A stretch of DNA of 64,000 nt from Microbacterium aurantiacum (GCF_021654035.1 NZ_JAJPDW010000003.1:275141-339140), one strand, 5' to 3'. Numbered from the stretch's first letter, positions 7,741-16,962 are shown. Numbers and translations are program-made. Notes: generated by a model not told the origin, from the sequence alone.

Positions 7741-9375
7741 ATGAGCGCCCGCGACGAGGTCGACGACGCTTCCAGCCACGACCGCGAGGACGAGCCCGTG
7801 ATCGCGGACGAGGGGATGGACGACCTCCTGACCGCATCCGGCGACGAGGCGGTGACACGACGGGCGGGCTGGACGCGAGTGCTCCGGACCAACCGGCCGT
7901 TGTGGATCGTGGCCGCGGCGGCGATCGTCGCCCTGGTCGCAGGCCTTCTCATCGGCCGCTTCGTCGTGCCGGCGGACACGGCGACCGCCGACGCACCGGC
8001 CCCGGGTCTGGTCACGGTGCCGGTGGAATACGGCGTGCTGAGCAACGACGTGACGATCCGGGGCGACGTCGGGTATGCGGACGCGGTCGAGGTCACCATC
8101 GACACCGCCGCCCTCGGCGGCCCTGCCGTGGTCACCGGTGCCGTGCCCGAGACGGGGACGGAGTTGGAGGCCCTCTCGGTTGCGCTCGCCGTGGCGGGAC
8201 GGCCCGTGATCGTCCTGCCCGGCGAGCTGCCCGCCTATCGGACGCTGGTGTACGGCATGTCGGGACCGGACGTGACCCAGTTCAAGCAGGCCATGGCCTC
8301 CGTCGGGATCGACGCCGGCGATCCGGCGTCGGATGTGTTCGACGCCGCCGCCGCTGCGGCGGTGACCGAGCTCTACTCGCGGATCGGGTACCCCGCACCG
8401 CCTCTGCCGGAGGGCGCGGCGGACGGACTGAATGCCGCTCAGGACGCGGTGGCCGCGGGAGAGCAGTCCGTCGCCGCGGCCGAGGCGGAGCTCGGTCGCG
8501 CATCGTCGGGACCGAGTGCGGTGGAGATCCGGCAGGCGGACAACGCCGTCGCCAGCGCGCACCGGGCGCTCGAGAGTGCGCGCGCGGCGCGCCCGTCCCC
8601 GCCGGACGACTCTCCCGCCGCGGTCGCTCAGTGGCAGGCTTCCGTCGGAGACGCCGAGGACGCCCTGGCGCTGGCGCAGCTGCAGCGGGATCAGCTGGGA
8701 GCGGGCTCGGACGTCTCGGCGCAGCGCGCGGCCGTCGATGCCGCGCGCGGTCAGCTCGCCGACGCGCGCGCGGCCCTCGAGCGCGCGCAGCAGGCCGCGC
8801 TTCCGACGCTCCCGTCCGGCGAGGTCCTCTACCTCACCGATCTCCCGCGCCGGGTGGACGCGGTGAACGTGGCGCGCGGTCAGGTTCTGCAGGGCGCTGC
8901 GATGGTGGTCTCGGGGGCCTCCACGACGATCGTGGGCGGCGTGGCGGCGGCGGACGCGTCACTGCTGAGCGTCGGCGACATCGCCACCTTCGATCTTCCC
9001 GACGGTGGGCTCCACGAGGCGGAGGTCACGGCACTGACTCCGGGCGCGGATGCCGGCGCTCGCTGGACGGTCACCCTCGAGCCGGCGCCGCTTGATCCGG
9101 AACAGGCCGTCCAGGTGCAGGGGCGCAACGTCCGCGTGACCATTCCGGTCGGCGCCACGGGGGGAGACGTGCTGTTCGTCCCGATCGTGGCGCTCACGGC
9201 GGGGCCGGGCGGGGAATCCCGGGTCGAGGTCGTCGACGGCGACCCTCGCGACGGGGAGAATGCGGACACGCGGCTGGTCGTGGTGGAGACGGGCTTGGCC
9301 GCGGGCGGCCAGGTGGAGGTGACCGCGACGGAAGGCGAGCTGGACGAGGGGGACCTCGTGGTGGTGGGGCGATGA
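7741..9375 (+). CDS. Membrane-fusion/peptidoglycan-binding-like efflux subunit (HlyD/MacA type)
   Basis: 544 aa. A charged cytoplasmic N-terminus of about 50 residues is followed by one membrane helix (54-76). The extracellular part has a lipoyl/barrel-type beta region, an embedded peptidoglycan-binding-like segment (about 163-230, YGMSGPDVTQFKQAM), a long Ala/Arg/Gln-rich coiled coil (about 240-365) and a second beta region to the end. This layout is that of Gram-positive adaptor subunits paired with MacB-like ABC transporters. The stop overlaps the ATPase gene by ATGA, so the two are coupled. Its probable role is to link the FtsX-type permease to the cell wall during export of a peptide, drug or lipid; the substrate is unknown. 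Confidence 0.85.
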   Translation: MSARDEVDDASSHDREDEPVIADEGMDDLLTASGDEAVTRRAGWTRVLRTNRPLWIVAAAAIVALVAGLLIGRFVVPADTATADAPAPGLVTVPVEYGVLSNDVTIRGDVGYADAVEVTIDTAALGGPAVVTGAVPETGTELEALSVALAVAGRPVIVLPGELPAYRTLVYGMSGPDVTQFKQAMASVGIDAGDPASDVFDAAAAAAVTELYSRIGYPAPPLPEGAADGLNAAQDAVAAGEQSVAAAEAELGRASSGPSAVEIRQADNAVASAHRALESARAARPSPPDDSPAAVAQWQASVGDAEDALALAQLQRDQLGAGSDVSAQRAAVDAARGQLADARAALERAQQAALPTLPSGEVLYLTDLPRRVDAVNVARGQVLQGAAMVVSGASTTIVGGVAAADASLLSVGDIATFDLPDGGLHEAEVTALTPGADAGARWTVTLEPAPLDPEQAVQVQGRNVRVTIPVGATGGDVLFVPIVALTAGPGGESRVEVVDGDPRDGENADTRLVVVETGLAAGGQVEVTATEGELDEGDLVVVGR

Positions 9376-10043
9376 GTCTGATCGAACTCCGCGACGTCAC
9401 GCGCTCCTTCCCCGGCGTCCCCGAGGTCCAGGCTCTGAAGGCCGTCAATCTCACCGTCGAGGCGGGGGACTACGTCTCCATCGTCGGCCCGAGCGGCTCA
9501 GGAAAGTCCACGATGCTGAATCTGCTGGGGCTCCTGGATCGTCCGACGGTGGGGGAGTACCGGATCGACGGGGTGGTGACCGGCGTCCTCGACGACGACC
9601 AGCGTGCCCGGGTGCGGGCGCAGTGGATCGGATTCGTCTTCCAGGCATTCCACCTCATGCCGCGCCGGACGGTGCTGGAGAACGTCATGATGCCGATGCT
9701 CTACAGCGGCGTGCCGCGCGAGGAGCGAGAAGGACGCGCGCGGGCGGTGCTGGAGCGGGTGGGTCTCGGGCATCGTGTCAGCTTCCATCCGCCGACCCTG
9801 TCCGGCGGGGAGCGGCAGCGCGTCGCGGTGGCACGGGCGGTGGTCAGCACGCCGCGCATCCTCCTCGCCGACGAACCGACCGGCAACCTCGACGAGGCGA
9901 CGAGCGCGGAGGTGATGGAGCTGTTCGACGACCTCCGTGCCGACGGTCTCACCCTGGTGGTCATCACCCACGATCTCGCGGTCGCGGAGCGTGCCGAGCG
10001 GCGCGTGCGGATCTCCGACGGTCGCATCTCGGAGCTCGCATGA
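9372..10043 (+). CDS. ABC transporter ATP-binding protein (MacB/LolD type)
   Basis: 223 aa. Walker A is GPSGSGKST (39-47), the signature is LSGGERQR (143-150), Walker B is ILLADEPT (163-170) and the switch His is in VITHD. The length and motif spacing match the LolD/MacB ATPases that power FtsX-family permeases by mechanotransmission rather than classical import. It overlaps the membrane-fusion gene upstream and the permease gene downstream by 4 nt each, so the three subunits are expected in fixed proportion. Confidence 0.93.
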   Translation: MSLIELRDVTRSFPGVPEVQALKAVNLTVEAGDYVSIVGPSGSGKSTMLNLLGLLDRPTVGEYRIDGVVTGVLDDDQRARVRAQWIGFVFQAFHLMPRRTVLENVMMPMLYSGVPREEREGRARAVLERVGLGHRVSFHPPTLSGGERQRVAVARAVVSTPRILLADEPTGNLDEATSAEVMELFDDLRADGLTLVVITHDLAVAERAERRVRISDGRISELA

Positions 10044-11341
10044 TGCGCCTCCTTCCCCGTCGGCGGAGGTCGAGCACGGATGCCGCGCCCGAGCCCGTTC
10101 TGACAGCACCGGTCGCCCGGGCCGACCGCTTCACCTTCCAGGATCTCGTCGTGGAGGCCACCGCCGACATCGGTTCGCGGCCGGCGCGGCTGATCATGAC
10201 CGTCATCGGCACGGTCCTCGGAGTGGGGGCGCTCGTGGCGACCATCGGCTTCTCCCAGACCGCGGCCACCCAGATCCAACGACAGTTCGACGCCGTCCGC
10301 GGCACCCAGGTGGTGGTGGCGCCCGGCAGCGCGCAGTCGCAGTCCGGGGACGCCGTCGCCACCGCACGCCTGCCGTGGGACGCGGCCGAACGCGTGCAAC
10401 GTCTCGTCGGCGTGGAGGCGGCGACGACGATCGCCGAGTTGGGGACCGAGGGCGAGGATGCGATCACCGCCGTCCCCGTGAACGATCCGGCAGCCCCCGC
10501 GGTGGCCTCGCCGCGGCTCGTGGCGGCGGGACCGGAGCTTCTGGACGTCCTCGGGGGCGAGCTCGTCACGGGCCGGATGTTCGACGGCGGGCACGAGATG
10601 CGCGGCGACCGGGTGGTGGTGCTCGGGGAGCGCGCCGCCGAGCGTCTGGGCGTGAACCGCGTGGACAGTCAGCCCTCCGTGTTCATCGGCGACACCGCGT
10701 ACGCCGTGATGGGCATCTACGCCGGACTGCAATCGCGAGGGGAGCTGTCGGACGCCGTGGTCATGCCGGTGGGGACCGCACGCGTGGAGCGGGCCCTCGC
10801 GGCGCCCGGTGATCTCCAGATCCGGATCCTTCCGGGAACCGGCGCGCAGGTCGGCACGCAGGCGGCACTGACCCTGCTGCCGGACGGCCCCGATCGCCTG
10901 GAGGTGTCGGCCCCCGGCGCGGGGTCCGAGCTGGGGTCGAATGTCCAGGCCGACGTCAACGTCATCTTCCTCATCCTCGGCGGCATCGTCCTCCTCGCCG
11001 GCGCGCTCGGTATCGCGAACGTCACGATGCTGAACGTCTCCGAGCGGGTGCCGGAGATCGGCCTCCGCCGCGCCCTCGGCGCGACCCGCCGCCAGATCGG
11101 CGCCCAGTTCGTCGTCGAGTCCGTCGTCATCGGCCTGCTGGGAGGTCTCGTCGGCGCGGCGCTCGCGGTCCTCGGCATCGTCGTATTCGCGCTGGCGCAG
11201 CAGTGGACACCCGTGGTCGACGGCCTGGTCGCCGTGGGCGGCATCGTGCTCGGGGCACTCGTCGGACTCGGAGCGGGATGGTTCCCCGCCCGGCGTGCAT
11301 CGTCGATCGAGCCGGTGTCGGCGCTCCGCGGCGGAAACTGA
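10040..11341 (+). CDS. ABC transporter permease, FtsX/MacB family
   Basis: 433 aa from ATG 10040, which overlaps the ATPase stop; a second ATG at 10043 is equivalent. The N-terminal arginine-rich cytoplasmic stretch is followed by the first membrane helix (50-72), a large extracytoplasmic MacB-PCD-like domain (about 75-305) and three C-terminal helices with the FtsX signature, including VTMLNVSERVPEIGLRRALGA before the second helix and the end motif FPARRASSIEPVSALRG. With the adaptor and ATPase it should form a tripartite exporter. The surrounding paralogous lipoproteins are the unusual part. Confidence 0.92.
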   Translation: MMRLLPRRRRSSTDAAPEPVLTAPVARADRFTFQDLVVEATADIGSRPARLIMTVIGTVLGVGALVATIGFSQTAATQIQRQFDAVRGTQVVVAPGSAQSQSGDAVATARLPWDAAERVQRLVGVEAATTIAELGTEGEDAITAVPVNDPAAPAVASPRLVAAGPELLDVLGGELVTGRMFDGGHEMRGDRVVVLGERAAERLGVNRVDSQPSVFIGDTAYAVMGIYAGLQSRGELSDAVVMPVGTARVERALAAPGDLQIRILPGTGAQVGTQAALTLLPDGPDRLEVSAPGAGSELGSNVQADVNVIFLILGGIVLLAGALGIANVTMLNVSERVPEIGLRRALGATRRQIGAQFVVESVVIGLLGGLVGAALAVLGIVVFALAQQWTPVVDGLVAVGGIVLGALVGLGAGWFPARRASSIEPVSALRGGN

Positions 11342-11377
11342 CCTTCCCTTGTCGGGACTGGTCGTCTAAACTAGTCC

Positions 11378-11391
11378 TGGGAGCGCTCCCA
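11378..11391 (+). promoter_or_regulatory. Perfect 14-bp palindrome TGGGAGCGCTCCCA, LacI/CelR-type operator candidate
   Basis: The 14-mer is fully self-complementary with a central CG, the hallmark of LacI/GalR-family operators, and is identical to the operator I recall for the cellulase regulator CelR of Thermobifida fusca. It lies just downstream of a possible -10 (TAAACT, 11367-11372) and 41 nt before the second lipoprotein ATG, a repressing position. No LacI-family gene is in the window. Confidence 0.6.
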
Positions 11392-11432
11392 TGGGTGCCC
11401 ACCCACGTCGGCTCGTCATCGAAGGAGATCCC

Positions 11433-12377
11433 ATGAGCTCGCAGAATCGATTCCGCGGGGCCATCGTGCTCGCCGGCATCCTGCTCCTGAGCGGATGCAC
11501 GGCCACCACCGGAGGTGAGGAGCGGGCGGTCTCGCCGATCGATGAGTACCTGCTCGCGGCGGAGGGCACCGGGATGAGCGAGCAGGAGCGGCGCGAGGAG
11601 GGGAACGCGCGGCTTCTGGCGAGGGAGGAGGTCGTCGCCGAGTGCATGAAGGAACAGGGCTTCGACTACATCCCGGCGCCGCCCACCCGGCTCGGATTCG
11701 ACTTCAACACGTGGGGATCGCCCGAGCTCGACGACCCCGCGTGGATCGAGCGGTGGGGATACGGGATCGTCGACGGACCCGATCAGGTGCAGGTCATGAT
11801 CCCCGAGGACCCGAACGAGGCGATCGTCGACGGGCTCTCCGACTCAGAGCGCATCGCCTACTACGAAGCGCTCGTCGGATCCATGGACGCGTTCGACGCG
11901 GACGGGGTGTACGACCCGAGCAAGGGCGGGTGCTTCGGCCAGGCCGAGATCGCCGACGCGGCCGATGATCCGCTCAGAGGCGACCGGTTTCGAGCCCTGA
12001 ACGACGCGGTGATGGCCTTCTACACCCAGCTGAACGAGCAGCAGGACATCGTCGCGCTGAATGCACGGTGGGCCGCCTGCATGGCCGACGAGGGCGAAGA
12101 CGGCTTCACGTCTCCGCTGGACCCCGTCTCCGAGATCAACGTCTCCCTGCAGGAGCTGCTGAAGGCGGGCGGCGAGACGGCGTGGGACGACCCGCAGATC
12201 GAACGTCTCCGGGAGCGTGAGATCGCTCTGGCGCAGATTGATGCGCGCTGCCGGGAGTCGGTCGAATACCGCGCGACGGAGAAAGAGGTGAGGTTCGAGG
12301 AGGAGGAGCGGTTCGTCGCCGACAACCTGGCCGATCTCGAGGCCTACCGTGCCGCCGCCGAGGGCGCCGGCTCCTGA
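11433..12377 (+). CDS. Lipoprotein, paralogue of the lipoprotein at 6738
   Basis: 314 aa. The ATG at 11433 has GAAGGAGA at 11421-11428. The signal peptide ends in LLSGC, giving lipid-modified Cys22. The mature, acidic domain (about 290 residues) aligns over its length with the product of 6738-7703, with four shared cysteines (in ECMKEQG, GGCFG, WAACM and ARCRES). The function is unknown; homologues are recurrent in Microbacteriaceae as hypothetical proteins. A perfect 14-bp palindrome sits in its promoter region, so it may be regulated separately from the exporter genes upstream. Its stop abuts the stop of the convergent gene, the two sharing a TGATCA sequence. Confidence 0.8.
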   Translation: MSSQNRFRGAIVLAGILLLSGCTATTGGEERAVSPIDEYLLAAEGTGMSEQERREEGNARLLAREEVVAECMKEQGFDYIPAPPTRLGFDFNTWGSPELDDPAWIERWGYGIVDGPDQVQVMIPEDPNEAIVDGLSDSERIAYYEALVGSMDAFDADGVYDPSKGGCFGQAEIADAADDPLRGDRFRALNDAVMAFYTQLNEQQDIVALNARWAACMADEGEDGFTSPLDPVSEINVSLQELLKAGGETAWDDPQIERLREREIALAQIDARCRESVEYRATEKEVRFEEEERFVADNLADLEAYRAAAEGAGS

Positions 12378-13286
12378 TCAGCCGACCGCGGCGACGACCG
12401 CCTCCTCCACCGTGGGATGGGTGAAGCGGTAGCCGGAGTCCGACAGGACCGCGGGCGCGACATCCGCATCGCAGGTCAGGAGTGCCTCCGTGGCGTCGCG
12501 CCCCAGTCCCAGCCGCAGCGCCCATTCCGGTGCACGGAGCACGAACGGGCGATTCATCCGGACGGCGAGGGCGAATCCCAGGTCGTTCGCGGTGGCCCGG
12601 GTCGGGCCGGTGAGGTTGACGGGACCGCTCAGCTTGGTGTCGAGGATGTGGAGGATCGCTCCGATCTCATCGTCCAGCGAGATCCACGGCCATGCCTGGG
12701 TGCCCCGCCCGATCGGGCCCCCGAGCCCGAGTCGTGTGAGCAGCATCAGGGGCTTGAGCACACCGTCCCGATGGACGATGGGGGCGGTGCGCAGCAGGGC
12801 GACCCGTGCGCGGGGACCGGCACTCTGTGCGGCCGATTCCCACTCGCCGCAGACGTCCGCGAGGAAGGTCTCGCCCCGGGGGGAGGACTCGTCCAGACGC
12901 ACCCCGGGGGCGGAACCGTAGTACCCGACGGCGGAGGCGCTGACGAAGGCCGGCGCATCGTCGCCGAGAGCCTTCACGGCACCCGCGATCGCCCGCGTCG
13001 GCGTAACCCGGGAGAACAGCAGGGTGTTCTTGTACCGCGGCGTCCAGGGGAAGCGACCGATACTCGCGCCGTTGAGGCCGATGACGGCGTCGGCGCCGGC
13101 GAGGACATCGGGATCGAGGGAGTCGTCGTCGACGAGCCAGGACACCTCGTCGGGTCCGGACACGGGTCGTCGCACAAGGGAGGTGACCCGGGCGCCACGG
13201 GCGATCAGCGCGGCGCGCAGTGCTCCGCCGATCAGTCCCGAGGCTCCGGCCACGACCACGTGGGAGAGCGGGCGGTCCTCAGGCAA
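12378..13286 (-). CDS. TIGR01777 family NAD(P)-binding protein (extended SDR, YfcH/SulA-like)
   Basis: 302 aa from a TTG that overlaps the end of the OsmC gene by 8 nt, which implies coupling. The N-terminal Rossmann loop is GASGLIGG. The family features ADAVIGLNGASI, SASAVGYYG and the C-terminal DUF1731-like end (FVLRAPEWALRLGLG... YRFTHPTVEEA) are present. Members are atypical short-chain dehydrogenases of unknown substrate, annotated as epimerases or, historically, cell-division inhibitor SulA homologues; the latter name should not be taken as function. It is encoded with a peroxide-type OsmC protein. Confidence 0.88.
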   Translation of the reverse strand: MPEDRPLSHVVVAGASGLIGGALRAALIARGARVTSLVRRPVSGPDEVSWLVDDDSLDPDVLAGADAVIGLNGASIGRFPWTPRYKNTLLFSRVTPTRAIAGAVKALGDDAPAFVSASAVGYYGSAPGVRLDESSPRGETFLADVCGEWESAAQSAGPRARVALLRTAPIVHRDGVLKPLMLLTRLGLGGPIGRGTQAWPWISLDDEIGAILHILDTKLSGPVNLTGPTRATANDLGFALAVRMNRPFVLRAPEWALRLGLGRDATEALLTCDADVAPAVLSDSGYRFTHPTVEEAVVAAVG

Positions 13287-13704
13287 GCGTCGCCTCGAGG
13301 GTGATCTCGATCCCGGCGAGCGCCTGGGAGACGGGGCACCCGGACTTCGCGTCCTCGGCGATCCGGTCGAAGTCCTCCGCGGAGAGTCCGGGGACCACGG
13401 CGTTGACGTTCAGGTGGCTGCCGGAGATCCCGGTGCCCGGGACGAAGGTCACCGACGCGGTGGTCTCGATCGACTCCGGCGGGGTGCCGTTCTGGCCGAG
13501 GGCGTGGGAGAGGGCCATCGAGAAGCAGGACGCGTGGGCCGCGGCGATCAGTTCCTCGGGCGTGGTGACGGATGTGGAGCCCTCGCTGCGCGCCTTCCAG
13601 TTGACCGGGTAGGCGCCCAGTCCGGACGAGACGAAGGAGACCTCGCCGGAGCCTTCGGCGAGCGTGCCCTTCCACGACGTGGTGGCTTCGCTGGTGACGG
13701 TCAT
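13279..13704 (-). CDS. OsmC family peroxiredoxin-like protein
   Basis: 141 aa. The fold-defining helix ELIAAAHASCFSMALS contains Cys60, and the second conserved cysteine, Cys123, is in SGCPVSQAL. These are the redox pair that reduces organic hydroperoxides in OsmC/Ohr proteins. The length fits the OsmC subfamily. On the minus strand an AGGGAGGT Shine-Dalgarno lies before the ATG and a TAGGCT -10 lies about 48 nt upstream (13752-13757). It is the first gene of a two-gene unit with the TIGR01777 protein. Confidence 0.93.
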   Translation of the reverse strand: MTVTSEATTSWKGTLAEGSGEVSFVSSGLGAYPVNWKARSEGSTSVTTPEELIAAAHASCFSMALSHALGQNGTPPESIETTASVTFVPGTGISGSHLNVNAVVPGLSAEDFDRIAEDAKSGCPVSQALAGIEITLEATLA

Positions 13705-13751
13705 GGCGACCTCCCTGTGCTGTGCGCCCGCGGATCGGGCGTCGTGCGGTC

Positions 13752-13757
13752 AGCCTA
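13752..13757 (-). promoter_or_regulatory. -10 box of OsmC gene
   Basis: The minus-strand TAGGCT, about 47 nt before the ATG, would give a leader of about 40 nt carrying the AGGGAGGT ribosome-binding site. Confidence 0.45.
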
Positions 13758-13802
13758 ACGTCGCGGTCGCCCCGGCGCGCGGGCTTGCGCGCGGACGGGC
13801 TG

Positions 13803-14321
13803 TCAGGGAAGGCGGGGCCGCGCTCGTCCCACGAGGCCGGCGCGCTGGAGGACAAGATACATCTGACATCCCAGGCAAAGCCCGAAGACGGCGTTCAGGA
13901 ACGCGGCGACGAACGCGGCCGCCGCGGCGGCGGTGAGGCCCCACGGAACCCCGGCGAGCTGCAGGAGGAGACCGGTGAGACTCACGACGAGACCGACGCC
14001 CTGGGCGAATCGAGGAGGCCGCGGATCTTCGCGCTCCGCCGGCGGTGACAGGCGCGGCGCGATCACCGTGCGGAAGAGGACGCCCCAGGGAGCGGTGCGC
14101 GGCGAGAGCACGCCCCACAGGAAGAGGAAGGCGATGGCGCCGAGGAGCAGGAACGCCGGATCCTGCATCCGCTCGGACACACTCGCCGCCGGCAGCGCGG
14201 CCGACGAGGCGAGACCCGTCAGCGCGAGGAAGACGTCCACGAGAAGCAGGAGCGAGGTGATCCCCGCGGCGACGCGCGGACCCCGAGGGTCGATCCCGTG
14301 CGCCGGCGAGCGCTCAGGCAT
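13803..14321 (-). CDS. DUF4395 membrane protein
   Basis: 172 aa with four predicted membrane helices. It has the characteristic last helix FLNAVFGLCLGCQMYL, whose CLGC pair is conserved in DUF4395. The start ATG overlaps the end of the thioredoxin-like gene by 8 nt. DUF4395 proteins are repeatedly encoded next to thioredoxin-fold proteins in actinobacteria, and the membrane cysteines make an electron-relay role plausible, but no activity is established that I know of. Confidence 0.88.
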   Translation of the reverse strand: MPERSPAHGIDPRGPRVAAGITSLLLLVDVFLALTGLASSAALPAASVSERMQDPAFLLLGAIAFLFLWGVLSPRTAPWGVLFRTVIAPRLSPPAEREDPRPPRFAQGVGLVVSLTGLLLQLAGVPWGLTAAAAAAFVAAFLNAVFGLCLGCQMYLVLQRAGLVGRARPRLP

Positions 14322-14751
14322 GGGCGGTCGCTCCGGTCAGACGCGTCAGCTCGAGGTCGAGCACCTCGCGTCCGGGGACGCCGCCGAGGCGGGTGCGGAT
14401 CACGCCGTCACGGTCCAGCACCAGCGTCGTCGGCGTCTGCAGGACGTGGAAGTGGCGCGCGATGTCGGGCCGATGCGTCAGGTCGACATCGAGGTGGAGG
14501 ACGCCGGGGTGCGCCGCGGCCGTCTGGGCCAGCATCCGGTGCACGCCGGGGCACCGCGTGCACATCTCGGTGGAGAACTGCAGGAGTGTCGCGGATTCGC
14601 CGAGCGACTCCGCGCCGAGGCGCCGGGGGTCGACGACCTCGTGCGACACGTCGCGGCGGACGCGCTTCGGACGCCGCTGGATGTACGCGCCGACGCCGGC
14701 GGTCGCCCCGACCAGGACGACGAGACCGATGAGCGCACTGAGGGTGTCCAC
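14314..14751 (-). CDS. Membrane-anchored thioredoxin-like protein
   Basis: 145 aa from the GTG at 14751. An N-terminal membrane helix (about 4-22) is followed by a thioredoxin fold with CTRC (Cys64, Cys67) in QFSTEMCTRCPG and the cis-proline loop QTPTTLVLD. This points to a thiol-disulfide enzyme on the membrane, likely extracytoplasmic. GTG 14751 is preferred over upstream in-frame starts because a TACGAT -10 box ends 8 nt before it. The gene is coupled to DUF4395, so the pair probably acts together. Confidence 0.85.
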   Translation of the reverse strand: MDTLSALIGLVVLVGATAGVGAYIQRRPKRVRRDVSHEVVDPRRLGAESLGESATLLQFSTEMCTRCPGVHRMLAQTAAAHPGVLHLDVDLTHRPDIARHFHVLQTPTTLVLDRDGVIRTRLGGVPGREVLDLELTRLTGATAHA

Positions 14752-14759
14752 GACAGGAG

Positions 14760-14765
14760 ATCGTA
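14760..14765 (-). promoter_or_regulatory. -10 box of thioredoxin-like gene (leaderless arrangement)
   Basis: The minus-strand TACGAT is 8 nt from the GTG at 14751. It faces away from the thyA promoter, so the 76-nt intergenic region holds two divergent promoters. Confidence 0.5.
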
Positions 14766-14814
14766 TCCCGGCCGGAGAGGGTCGCGGCGTCTGTGGCGGG
14801 AGATGACGCCGGGG

Positions 14815-14820
14815 TATCGT
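14815..14820 (+). promoter_or_regulatory. -10 box of thyA (leaderless arrangement)
   Basis: TATCGT ends 7 nt before the GTG at 14828. It overlaps the alternative GTG at 14819, which argues for the downstream start. Confidence 0.55.
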
Positions 14821-14827
14821 GACCGAT

Positions 14828-15633
<806 letters not shown>

Positions 15634-15637
<4 letters not shown>

Positions 15638-16164
15638 GCGACCCGTCCGCCCCGCGACCGCGCCTGGGACTGATCTGGGCGGAGGCCCGCGACCGCGTCA
15701 TCGGCGACGCGGGAGGAATGCCGTGGCACGTCCCGGAGGATCTCGCCCGGTTCCGCCGGCTGACCACCGGGCATCCCGTCGTCATGGGCCGTCGCACATG
15801 GGAGTCCTTCCCGGAGCGCTTCCGTCCCCTTCCCTCGAGGACGAACATCGTCCTGACCGGAGACCGGGCGTTCTCGGCCGAGGGGGCCGTCGTCGCTTCG
15901 TCGATCGATGCCGCGCTCGCCGCGGCGGCGTCCGCGCCGGGGTCCGACCTCGTCTGGATCATCGGCGGGGGCAGGCTGTACCGGGACACGATCGCGCGGG
16001 CCGATCTGCTCGAGGTCACCGAGCTCGACCTCGCCGTGGCCGGAGACACCCGGGCGCCCGAGCGGACCGGCTGGGCGCCGGTCGTCGCCGACCCCGAGAC
16101 CGGCTGGCACACCTCGTCGGGCGGAGTCCGGTACCGCTTCCTGACCCTACGACGGGAGGGCTGA
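15634..16164 (+). CDS. folA: Dihydrofolate reductase
   Basis: 176 aa. It reduces dihydrofolate to tetrahydrofolate with NADPH, completing the thyA cycle. Landmarks are [27 protein letters not shown] at the N-terminus with the PWH-x-PED active-site Asp/Glu region, the NADPH segment VMGRRTWES and the loop WIIGGGRLY. The GTG start lies in the overlap with thyA. It is the target of trimethoprim-type antifolates; nothing unusual is seen. Confidence 0.96.
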
Positions 16165-16165
16165 C

Positions 16166-16927
16166 ATGCCGACCGCACTGATCACGGGCGCGAGCTCGGG
16201 CCTCGGCGCCGAATACGCCCGGCGGCTGGCGGCGCGCGGTGCCGACGTCGTGCTCGTCGCGCGCGACGGTGCCGCCCTCAACGCGCTCGCGGTCGACATC
16301 CGATCCCGGTTCGGAGTCCACGTCGAGGTGATCGTCGCAGACCTCCTCGACGCGGGAGCGCGCGCGGCCGTCGAGGACCGCCTGCGTGCGACGGAGGCGC
16401 CCGTCGAGGTGCTCGTCAACAACGCGGGGTTCGGTCTCCCCCTGGACTTCGAGCGGAACGACATCGAGGCGGAGGCCGCCCACCTGGCCCTGCACGTGGA
16501 GGTTCCGATGCGTCTGATGCACGCCGCTCTCGAGGGCATGTGCGCGCGCGGGCGGGGGCGCATCCTCAACATCGCCTCGGTCGCCGCCTTCATCCCGCGG
16601 TCCACCTACGGCGCCGCCAAGGGGTGGCTCGTCAGCTTCAGTCGCTGGGCGAACGCGAGATACGCCGCGCGCGGGGTCACCGTCACGGCGGTGTGCCCGG
16701 GGTTCACGCACACCGACTTCCATCGCCGCATGGGCCTGGAGGCGGGCGCCGAGGGCGTTCCCGCGGGCCTGTGGCTGAATGCGCCGTTCGTCGTCGACGC
16801 CTCGTTGCGCGACGCCGCGCGCGGGCGGGCGGTCAGCATCCCGTCGCTCCGATACCGGCTTCTGGTCGCGCTGACACGGGTCGTCCCGCCGACGATCGCG
16901 GCCCGCGTCGGCGAGCAGGGTCGCTGA
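16166..16927 (+). CDS. SDR family NAD(P)-dependent oxidoreductase
   Basis: 253 aa classical short-chain dehydrogenase. The nucleotide loop is TGASSGLG (7-14), the structural motif is NNAG (85-88) and the catalytic set is Ser138, Tyr148 and Lys152 (YGAAK). GGAGGG lies about 8 nt before the ATG. It follows folA by one base and is probably co-transcribed. The C-terminal half includes a PGFTHTDFH segment typical of carbonyl-reducing members. The substrate cannot be inferred. Confidence 0.9.
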   Translation: MPTALITGASSGLGAEYARRLAARGADVVLVARDGAALNALAVDIRSRFGVHVEVIVADLLDAGARAAVEDRLRATEAPVEVLVNNAGFGLPLDFERNDIEAEAAHLALHVEVPMRLMHAALEGMCARGRGRILNIASVAAFIPRSTYGAAKGWLVSFSRWANARYAARGVTVTAVCPGFTHTDFHRRMGLEAGAEGVPAGLWLNAPFVVDASLRDAARGRAVSIPSLRYRLLVALTRVVPPTIAARVGEQGR

Positions 16928-16956
16928 GAGGGACGTGCGGGCCGGGTGAACCCCGA

Positions 16957-16962
16957 TACCCT
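16957..16962 (+). promoter_or_regulatory. -10 box of dapA (leaderless arrangement)
   Basis: TACCCT is 6 nt before the dapA ATG at 16969. Confidence 0.5.

Noticed and set aside
9623..10039. Extension of the FtsX permease frame 139 codons upstream into the ATPase gene
   Set aside because: The extension is Arg-rich shadow sequence; the ATG at 10040 overlaps the ATPase stop by 4 nt as in the other coupled genes.
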